This document shows positions 58,079 to 64,000 of a DNA stretch of 64,000 bases, in pieces. Both the position numbers and the translations under genes were made by a program. A model generated the notes under the pieces. It did not search any database and was not told the DNA's origin. It saw only the letters and a list, made by a program, of their open reading frames with translations. Position 1 is the first letter of the stretch, and each line of letters opens with the position of its first letter. The DNA comes from Streptomyces sp. NBC_01723 (GTDB lineage: Bacteria > Actinomycetota > Actinomycetes > Streptomycetales > Streptomycetaceae), in the NCBI RefSeq assembly GCF_036246005.1, contig NZ_CP109171.1, positions 7,118,001 through 7,182,000 of the forward strand, read 5' to 3'.

Positions 58079-58959
58079 GCGCGGAAACGTCCGATGTACG
58101 TAAAGTCGGCGTCGTGGGATGCGGCTTGATGGGTTCGGGTATCGCCGAAGTCTGCGCGCGAAAAGGGCTCGAAACCCTCGTGTACGAGGTAGACACTGGT
58201 GCGCTCGAGACGGGCCGGGGCCGAATTATGCATTCCCTCGGCCGAGCTGTCGAGCGGGGCAAGATGACGGTACAGGAACATGACACGGCTCTGGGTGCGC
58301 TCAGGTTTACCGCAGATCTCCACGACTTCGGAGACCGGGATCTGATCGTCGAAGCGGCGCCCGAGGATGAGGCGCTGAAGACCGAGATCTTTGCCACCTT
58401 GGACCGGGTTGTCGCGAGGCCCGACGCCCTATTCGCCTCCAATACGTCGTCCATACCGATCATGAGACTCGGTGCTGCGACCTCGCGACCGGGTCAGGTC
58501 ATGGGCCTGCACTTCTTCAACCCCGTCCCGGTGCTCGATCTCGTCGAGCTAGTGCCGTCCCTGGTCACGAACGACAGTGCATGGGAGCGCATGCGTCACT
58601 TCGTCGCTGACGTACTGGGGCGGCATGTCATCGTTTCCCAGGACCGTGCCGGGTTCGTGGTCAATTCCCTTCTCATCCCATACCTTCTCGCCGCCATCCG
58701 TATGTTCGAATCTGGCTTTGCCGTAGCCCACGACATCGACGAGGGCATGGTGCGTGGATGCGCTCACCCCACGGGACCACTGGCGCTGGCCGACCACATC
58801 GGTCTGGACACGACCCTGGCCGTCGCGGAGTCCCTTTACAGTGAGTTCAAGGAACCGCTCTACGCGCCGCCGCCACTGCTGTCCCGCATGGTCGAGGCCG
58901 GCCACCTCGGGCGTAAGGCCGGACGGGGTTTTTACACCTACTCAAGAGCTGGTCGCTGA
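58075..58959 (+). CDS. 3-hydroxyacyl-CoA (3-hydroxybutyryl-CoA) dehydrogenase
   Basis: 294 residues; oxidises 3-hydroxyacyl-CoA to 3-ketoacyl-CoA with NAD(P). N-terminal Rossmann VGVVGCGLMGSGIAEVCA, VEAAPEDEALKTEIFATLD, the active-site His segment GLHFFNPVPVLDLVELV, SQDRAGFVVNSLLIPYLLAA, and the C-terminal domain HPTGPLALADHIGLDTTLAV ending GRKAGRGFYTYS. Translationally coupled to acdH (4-bp overlap). The last residues (RAGR) read into an IS5 remnant, so the native C-terminus may be trimmed by a few residues. Confidence 0.9.
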   Translation: MSAETSDVRKVGVVGCGLMGSGIAEVCARKGLETLVYEVDTGALETGRGRIMHSLGRAVERGKMTVQEHDTALGALRFTADLHDFGDRDLIVEAAPEDEALKTEIFATLDRVVARPDALFASNTSSIPIMRLGAATSRPGQVMGLHFFNPVPVLDLVELVPSLVTNDSAWERMRHFVADVLGRHVIVSQDRAGFVVNSLLIPYLLAAIRMFESGFAVAHDIDEGMVRGCAHPTGPLALADHIGLDTTLAVAESLYSEFKEPLYAPPPLLSRMVEAGHLGRKAGRGFYTYSRAGR

Positions 58960-59469
58960 CGCCGAGTTGGGCCCGTTGTGGCATGAGCGTCATCAGGCCA
59001 AGCTGGCCTCTCGGCTGCGAAGGAGTGCTGCGGGTGCCGGTGCGAAGCACCGGCTGGTGTTCATCGATCGGCTCCTCGCCACGCCCAACCATCTCCGCCA
59101 CGGAGTCACCCATGACGTGCTGACCTGCTGGTTCGGAGTGGGCCGTTCCACTATCACCCGCGCCATCGGCGAGTTGCGGCCGTTGCTCGCCGAGCGGGGG
59201 TGCACGATCAGCCCCGGCGTCCGGCTGTGAACGCTGGCCGAGGTCATCGACCACCTGGGCGCAAGTGGGCAGACGGGCATCGTCGACGGCACCGAGATCC
59301 GGGCCCACGGGCCGGCCGCCGGACGTAGAGACCGGGACACCTTCATCTCCGGGAAGAACAAGCAGAACGCCGTCAAGGCCATGGTCCTCACACTGACCGG
59401 AGCGGGCGGCTGCTGTTCTGCAGCCCGATCGCGCCCGGAAGCTGCGCGGACATCACCCCTGCCCGCGAG
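58940..59469 (+). pseudogene. IS5 (DDE_4 type) transposase remnant
   Basis: Reads LVADAELGPLWHERHQAKLASRLRRS, HRLVFIDRLLATPNHLRHGVTHDVLTCWFGVGRSTITRAIGELRPLL (HTH), a TGA at 59228-59230 after PGVRL, then LAEVIDHLGASGQTGIVDGTEIRA (Asp) and KNKQNAVKAMVLT with a further frameshift. The C-terminal half is missing; cut at 59470 by the next IS. Confidence 0.82.
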
Positions 59470-59481
59470 TTACTGATCGTT

Positions 59482-60289
59482 TCAGAATGCGGTGCGTAGC
59501 CGCCTCAAGCAGATGATGACGCAGGCGAGTTGGAGGAGTCCCTCGTGGAGGTCTGCACGTATCTCGTAGCGGATGCGCAGGCGCTTGAACTGGTGGAGCC
59601 ACGCGAACGTGCGCTCTACGACCCAGCGGGTCTTGCCCAGGCCAGAGCCGTGCGGGGCGCCGCGTTGGGCGATCTTCGGGACGATGCCGCGGGCCCACAG
59701 GAGCCGGCGGTACTTGCGGAAGTCGTAGCCGCGGTCGGCGTACAGACGCTTCGGCTTGTGGCGAGGACGGCCGCGGCGGCCCCGGATACGCGGAATCGCA
59801 TCCAGGAGCGGAATGAGCTGGGTGACGTCGTGCCGGTTGCCGCCGGTCAGTGATCCGGCGAGCGGGGTGCCGTGGCGGTCGACGATCACATGGTGCTTGC
59901 TGCCGGGGCGGCTGCGGTCAACTGGTGAAGGTCCGGTGTGAGCCCCCTGTGAGGGCTCTGATGTGAGAGCCATCGATCGAGCAGTCGTCCATGTCCAGCA
60001 GGTCGGCGCGTCGCAGTTCGAGGAGCAGGGCTTCGTGCAGTCGGGGCCATACCCCAGCCTCGGTCCAGTCCCGCAGCCGCCGCCAGCAGGTGATCCCGGA
60101 ACAGCCGATCCGTTCGGGCGGGACGTCCGCCCAGGACACGCCCTTGCGCAGGACATACACGATCCCGGCCAGCGCAGTACGGTCGTCGACCGGCTTGCTT
60201 CCGGGAAACCGGTGCCGCCGCGGCGGCCGTGCCGGGATCAGCGGGGCTGTCCGCTCCCACAGGTCGTCGGGCACAAGATCATTGTTCAC
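59482..60289 (-). CDS. IS5 family transposase (two frames)
   Basis: N-terminal frame from GTG 60289 (NNDLVPDDLWERTAPLIPARPP) through GCSGITCWRRLRDWTEAGVW and DMDDCSIDGSHIRALTGG (Asp); C-terminal frame to 59482 with HHVIVDRHGTPLAGSLTGGNRHD, RLYADRGYDFRKYRRLL (Asp) and WVVERTFAWLHQFKRLRIR (Glu). The frames overlap around 59940-60000, consistent with -1 frameshifting. A truncated relative lies at 33113-33527. Confidence 0.85.
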
Positions 60290-60350
60290 GCCGGAAGCGT
60301 GCCAGAACAAAGCGGTTGAGGAGGGTGAATCGGCCCGGCACACTCGCTCG

Positions 60351-60710
60351 ATGAGCGACAGCACACCATCGGGCAGCTGGGATGGACCCTGGTACCGCGT
60401 CCGTACGGAGCAGTTCGAGGCTGCGTTCCTCCCGGATGCCGGCGAGGAGCTGGAGACGGTGGACGACATCGACGTCGAAGTGAGGCTGCCCGATGGTTCG
60501 CGGTGGAGCGCGACCATCTGCACTGTTGCCCAGGTCGAGGTCCTGATGAAGCGGTGGGCGAAGAGCGGAGAGGCCCTGGGAGGCCGCTACTTCTGGTGCT
60601 TGGGTGGGCTCATCGTCCGCGACGCTGGCATCAGCAACATGATCCGGGTCCTCGCCGGTCTGATCGAGACAGGCGAGTTCACGCAGATCCTTCAACGACT
60701 CGACGACTGA
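60351..60710 (+). CDS. Passenger protein of the IS5-type element (unknown)
   Basis: 119 residues from ATG 60351: MSDSTPSGSWDGPWYRVRTE, FEAAFLPDAGEELETVDDID, VRLPDGSRWSATICTVAQVE, LMKRWAKSGEALGGRYFW, LIVRDAGISNMIRVLAGLIE, ending LQRLDD. Acidic, soluble, no signal or membrane segment; family not recognised. Paralogue of 5655-5996. No good RBS lies just upstream (GAGGAGGG is ~30 nt away), so the true start is uncertain. Not transposase-related by sequence. Confidence 0.7.
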   Translation: MSDSTPSGSWDGPWYRVRTEQFEAAFLPDAGEELETVDDIDVEVRLPDGSRWSATICTVAQVEVLMKRWAKSGEALGGRYFWCLGGLIVRDAGISNMIRVLAGLIETGEFTQILQRLDD

Positions 60711-61317
60711 CTGCCACCCGCCCTGCCGGCCTCATTCTGAAACGATCAGTTAGAGGTCGTTTTCACCTGTACTGCCCGCTTATCAGTGAATTCTCGAAGT
60801 GTCGGGTCGTGGTTCAGGTGAGGTGGCGGAGGCGGCTGGCGTCTATGAGGCGGGCGGGGTTGCGGATGAGGCAGAAGGAGACGTAATCCTGTCTCATCCC
60901 AGGATGCCTGGTCTTCGCGGCCGTGTGTGCGTCGACTGTCGCCGCTGTGCGCCTGGGCGCACTCTGCCCGCAGCGGTACGTCGGAAGCATGGTGAAACGA
61001 CGTCCGTATCCGAGTGATCTGTCCGATGCCCGTTGGGAGTTGATCAAGCCGGTCCTTGCGGCCTGGCGGTTTGAGCGCCGCGGCCGGGCGCTGGACTTCG
61101 GCCGGCCGCCCGAACACGACCTGCGCGACATCATGGACGCGATCTTGTACGTGGATCGCACCGGCGTCCAGTGGCGCTACCTGCCGCATGATTTCCCGCA
61201 CGGGAACACCGTCTACGGCTACTTCGCCAAGTGGGCGGACGAGGGTGTGTTGGGCCTTGACCCCTGATGTTGGACACACGAGACACTGGATCCTGAGGAT
61301 CTGAGGACGGACATCTC

Positions 61318-61623
61318 GTGGTCATGAAGAACTATCCGCCGGAGTTCAAGGCGGACGCGGTCGCGCTGTACGAGTCGCGGCCGGAGGCGACGATCAGGTC
61401 GGTCGCCGCCGACCTGGGGATCAACCCGGAGACGCTGCGGAACTGGGTCCGGGCGGCCGGGGTGGGCCGGCCCCGGGGACGCAGGACGCCGGAACCGGCC
61501 CAGCCCCCGACCCCGCTGGAGGCGGAGAACGCGGCTCTGCGGAAGAAGGTCCGTGAGCTGGAGGAGGAACGCGAGATCCTGCGGAAGGCGGCGAAGTATT
61601 TCGCCGGGGAGACGCGCTGGTGA
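61318..61623 (+). CDS. IS3 family orfA
   Basis: 101 residues: MKNYPPEFKADAVALYESRPEATIRSVAADLGINPETLRNWVRAAG (HTH_Tnp_1) followed by the coiled coil EAENAALRKKVRELEEEREILRKAAKYFAGE. The stop overlaps the orfB GTG start (GTGA), so orfB is translationally coupled. Confidence 0.9.
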   Translation: MVMKNYPPEFKADAVALYESRPEATIRSVAADLGINPETLRNWVRAAGVGRPRGRRTPEPAQPPTPLEAENAALRKKVRELEEEREILRKAAKYFAGETRW

Positions 61624-62523
61624 ACCGCTTCCAGTGTGTCGCCGACCTCCAGCGCCGCCACGGCGTGAAGCGGCTCTGCAGCATCCTCGGCGTCGCCCGC
61701 TCCAGTTTCTACTACTGGCGCCGGACGGCTGCGGACCGGGCCGCCCGGCAGGCGGCCGACGCGAAGCTGGCCGTCCGGATACGGGCGGTCCATCAGGAAT
61801 CGGACGGCACCTACGGAGCGCCGAGGATCACCGCCGAGCTCCGCGAGGAGCACGGTGAGACGGTCAACCACAAACGCGTCGCAAGGATCATGCGGGCGTC
61901 CGGAATCAAAGGGATCCGGTTGCGCCGCCGTCACCGCACCACCGTCCCCGACCCGGCAGCGGCCAAGGGCGCTGGACCTGATCGGCCGCGACTTCACCGC
62001 CCAGGCTCCGAACACGAAGTACGTCGGCGACATCACCTACCTGCCCATCGAGGGCGGGAAGTTCTGCTACCTGGCGACCGTCATCGACCTCGCATCGCGA
62101 CGGCTGGCCGGCTGGGCCATCGCCGACCACATGCGCACGGATCTGGTCACCGACGCCCTGGTCGCGGCCGTCCACACCCGCGGCAGCCTCGCCGGATCGA
62201 TCATGCACACCGACCACGGAGCCCAGTACACCAGCAGAATTTTTGCCGAAGCCTGCAGATCAGCAGGGGTCCGACAAAGCATGAGCGCGGTCGGGTCCAG
62301 CGCGGACAACGCACTCGCCGAGTCCTTCAACGCGACCTTCAAACGCGAGACCCTGCAAGAGCGAAAGAGCTGGCCAACCGAGCGCGAGGCCCGACTCGAC
62401 GCCTTCCGATGGCTCCACCGCTACAACACCCGACGCCGACACTCCTGCCTCGGACAACGATCACCGATCGCCTTCGAGAACACCCTCCAGCCCACACCAA
62501 CTACGCTGACACCAGCCGCATAG
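61620..62523 (+). pseudogene. IS3 family orfB, single-base frameshift
   Basis: GTG start (NRFQCVADLQRRHGVKRLCSILGVARSSFYYWRR), HTH_21 block GTYGAPRITAELREEHGETVNHKRVARIMR, then an extra G near 61968 (AAGGGCGCTGG) breaks the frame before LDLIGRDFTAQAPNTKYVGDITYLP (first Asp). The second frame is intact: VIDLASRRLAGWAIADHMRTD, IMHTDHGAQYTS (Asp), SSADNALAESFNATFKRETL (Glu). Probably inactive. Confidence 0.85.
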
Positions 62524-63237
62524 CCCGTGTCCAGGATTCGGGGTCAAGGCCCGTTCGCCCAGCTCAACGGTCTGCTTCGGCAGCTGCTGCGGGAGAAGGA
62601 AGGGCGGGAAGGCGAGCCTTCAGCGTGCGTGATCGACGCCCAGAGCGTGAAGACCTCGACCAGCGTCCCGGCCTCCGGTCAGGGCATCGACGCGGGCAAG
62701 AAGATCGTTGGCAGGAAGCGGAGCATCGTCACCGACACGCTCGGCCTTCTCCTCGCCGTGCTGGTCACCGCGGCGAGAGTGCAGGACTCCATCGCCGGCG
62801 CCCGGCTCCTGGATCAGGTCACCGCCGACCACCCCGGGATCCGCAAGGTCTGGGCCGACGGCGGCTACCGTCAGCACCTCGTCGAGCACGCCGCGACCCT
62901 CGGCATCGACATGGAAATCACCGCTCGCAAGCCCGGGAACAGGGGTTTCACCCCGATTCCGAAACGGTGGGCGGTCGAGCGGACGTACGGCTGGCTCATG
63001 CTCCACCGCCGCCTCGCGCGTGACTACGAAACCCTTCCAGCCGCTCCGAAGCCGTGATCCACATCGCCATGACCGACCTCATGGCCCGCCGCCTCACCGG
63101 CGAGAACACCATCTCCTGGCGCGACCCGACGAAGGCCATGAAACAACCGATTACGGGATGAAACATCGGGCGAAAACGACCTCTTAGTACTCCAGCAGCG
63201 GATCGTGTCTTGAGCTGGTGGTTGTCGTTGTCCTGGT

Positions 63238-64000
63238 ATGGAGGGGATGACTGAAGTCGGTTGCTGGGCTGCGGAGTTGGATTCGGTGTTCGCTCGGGTG
63301 GCGGGCCGGTTCGCTCGGGCGGATCTGCGGTGGCGGATGCGGGACTATGTCCGCGGTGTGCTGGGCCGAGCGGCACGGAAGAACGGCTGGCAGCTCGCGG
63401 AATGGGCAGGTCACCGCACGCCGGACGGCTTCCAGCGGCTGCTGAACAGCAGTGTCTGGGACGCGGACGCGTTGCGCGACGATGTCCGTGCCTACGTCGG
63501 CGAATGTCTCGGCCCCGATGGCGTGTTGATCATCGACGACACCGGGTTCATCAAGAAGGGCACCACGTCGGCCGGGGTGGGCCGGCAGTACACCGGCACT
63601 CCGGGAAAGATCGACAACTGCCAGATCGGGGTGTTCGCCGCCTACGCCACCGGCTCGGGCCGGGCCCTGGTGGACCGCGAGCTCTACCTGCCCAAAGCCT
63701 GGACGTCCGACCGCGACCGCTGCCGGGCGGCGCAAATCCCTGATGAGCGGGCGTTTGCGACCAAGGGTGAACTGGCCCGGGACATCGTCCGCCGGTGCCT
63801 CGGTGCGGGTCTGCCCGCCACGTGGTTCACCGCGGACGAGGCCTACGGGCAGGACTGGCACTTCCGCCGCCTGCTCGAGCAATGCGACGTCGGCTATGTG
63901 GTGGCGGTGCCCAAGTCGCAGCAGATCAAGTCCCTGGCAGGCATCTGGCGCATCGACCAGCTCATCGAGGACGCCCCTGCCGATGCCTGGCAGAGACTCT
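63238..64000 (+). CDS. IS701 family transposase, cut by window end
   Basis: The element starts at 63188 after TTAG (63184-63187), ends TACTCCAGCAGCGG as at 44366. From ATG 63238 (MEGMTEVGCWAAELDSVFARVAGRF), open to the window edge: MRDYVRGVLGRAARKNGWQLAEWAG, VLIIDDTGFIKKGTTSAGVGRQYTG, WFTADEAYGQDWHFRR. ~254 of ~440 residues are visible; no lesion so far. Confidence 0.9.
   Translation, partial: MEGMTEVGCWAAELDSVFARVAGRFARADLRWRMRDYVRGVLGRAARKNGWQLAEWAGHRTPDGFQRLLNSSVWDADALRDDVRAYVGECLGPDGVLIIDDTGFIKKGTTSAGVGRQYTGTPGKIDNCQIGVFAAYATGSGRALVDRELYLPKAWTSDRDRCRAAQIPDERAFATKGELARDIVRRCLGAGLPATWFTADEAYGQDWHFRRLLEQCDVGYVVAVPKSQQIKSLAGIWRIDQLIEDAPADAWQRL

Larger units (their letters stand above)
59473..60749. 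mobile_element. IS5-type element carrying a passenger gene, 1277 bp
   Basis: Perfect 17-bp terminal inverted repeats (CTGATCGTTTCAGAATG at 59473; CATTCTGAAACGATCAG ending 60749) with TTA on both sides (59470-59472, 60750-60752). Inside are a transposase on the minus strand and an unrelated gene on the plus strand, divergent with ~60 bp between. No second copy of the terminal repeat lies between the two genes, so both are within one element. Confidence 0.85.
61252..62552 (+). mobile_element. IS3 family element, 1301 bp
   Basis: Terminal repeats GGGCCTTGACCCC / GGGGTCAAGGCCC, target duplication GTT at 61249-61251 and 62553-62555. Exact boundaries are confirmed by the uninterrupted IS5 at 30614-31740. 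Confidence 0.92.
60989..63161 (+). pseudogene. IS5 transposase (1127-bp element, copy 2) split by IS3
   Basis: The IS5 spans 60753-63183 with TTA on both sides; 2431 bp equals 1127 + 1301 (IS3) + 3 (GTT). N-terminal part 60989-61251 ([22 protein letters not shown] to EGV); C-terminal part resumes at 62556 (FAQLNGLLRQLLREK). Carries the same late one-base frameshift (ETLPAAPKP) as the copy at 30614-31740, so that lesion predates the IS3 insertion. Confidence 0.9.

Noticed and set aside
61620..63023. 467-codon open frame
   Set aside because: It reads from IS3 orfB through a frameshift into the flanking IS5 in the wrong frame; not a gene.
1..64000. tRNA, rRNA, riboswitch, attachment site or replication origin
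   Set aside because: None was seen by eye on either strand; a covariance-model scan would be needed to exclude short RNAs.

Overview
This 64 kb window is high-GC actinomycete DNA, almost certainly Streptomyces: GTG/TTG starts, GC-rich third codon positions, IS families typical of that genus, and an acyl-CoA dehydrogenase that looks like Streptomyces acdH. About four fifths of it is insertion sequences (IS3, IS5 of several subgroups, IS21, IS30, IS110, IS630, IS701, IS1380, ISL3). They are nested, abutting or broken. No tRNA, rRNA, CRISPR array, phage structural gene or replication origin was seen. This is the texture of a chromosome-arm or linear-plasmid IS sink; the replicon type is inference.

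Layout. 0.4-4 kb: three-level nest (IS5 inside IS30 inside IS3). 4.1-6.5 kb: IS1380, a small unknown gene and an ISL3 relic. 6.9-8.4 kb: tandem-repeat protein copy A. 8.4-22 kb: an IS4-like element split by IS110, then IS630, IS110, IS5, IS701, IS21, IS5 and IS630 copies and relics. 22.2-23.9 kb: repeat protein copy B. 24-38 kb: IS copies surrounding one unknown 378-residue protein (26.9-28.1 kb) and one unknown gene split by an IS5 (37-38.5 kb). 38.5-41.3 kb: three IS in a row. 41.6-49.3 kb: the main non-IS cargo, with an alpha/beta hydrolase and divergent TetR, a CocE-like relic, an FAD monooxygenase, an SDR with a broken divergent XRE regulator, and a truncated AraC-like gene. 49.3-52.5 kb: three abutting IS. 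52.5-54 kb: repeat protein copy C. 54-56 kb: IS5 relics. 56.1-59 kb: TetR plus an acyl-CoA dehydrogenase / 3-hydroxyacyl-CoA dehydrogenase operon. 59.5-64 kb: an IS5 carrying a passenger gene, an IS5 split by IS3, and an IS701 running off the end.

The most interesting content is (1) a three-member family of proteins built from four near-identical 99-residue units, with an A-B-A-B register and two short hypervariable spots per unit; (2) an IS5-type element whose 17-bp inverted repeats enclose a second gene beside the transposase, with a paralogue elsewhere in the window; (3) transposase genes whose stop codon is supplied by the target-site duplication; and (4) an IS110 with a 203-nt non-coding left end, a bridge-RNA candidate, whose insertion point can be reconstructed to the base. 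Several nests were checked by length arithmetic (865 + 1144 + 2 = 2011; 1127 + 1301 + 3 = 2431), so those boundaries are firm.
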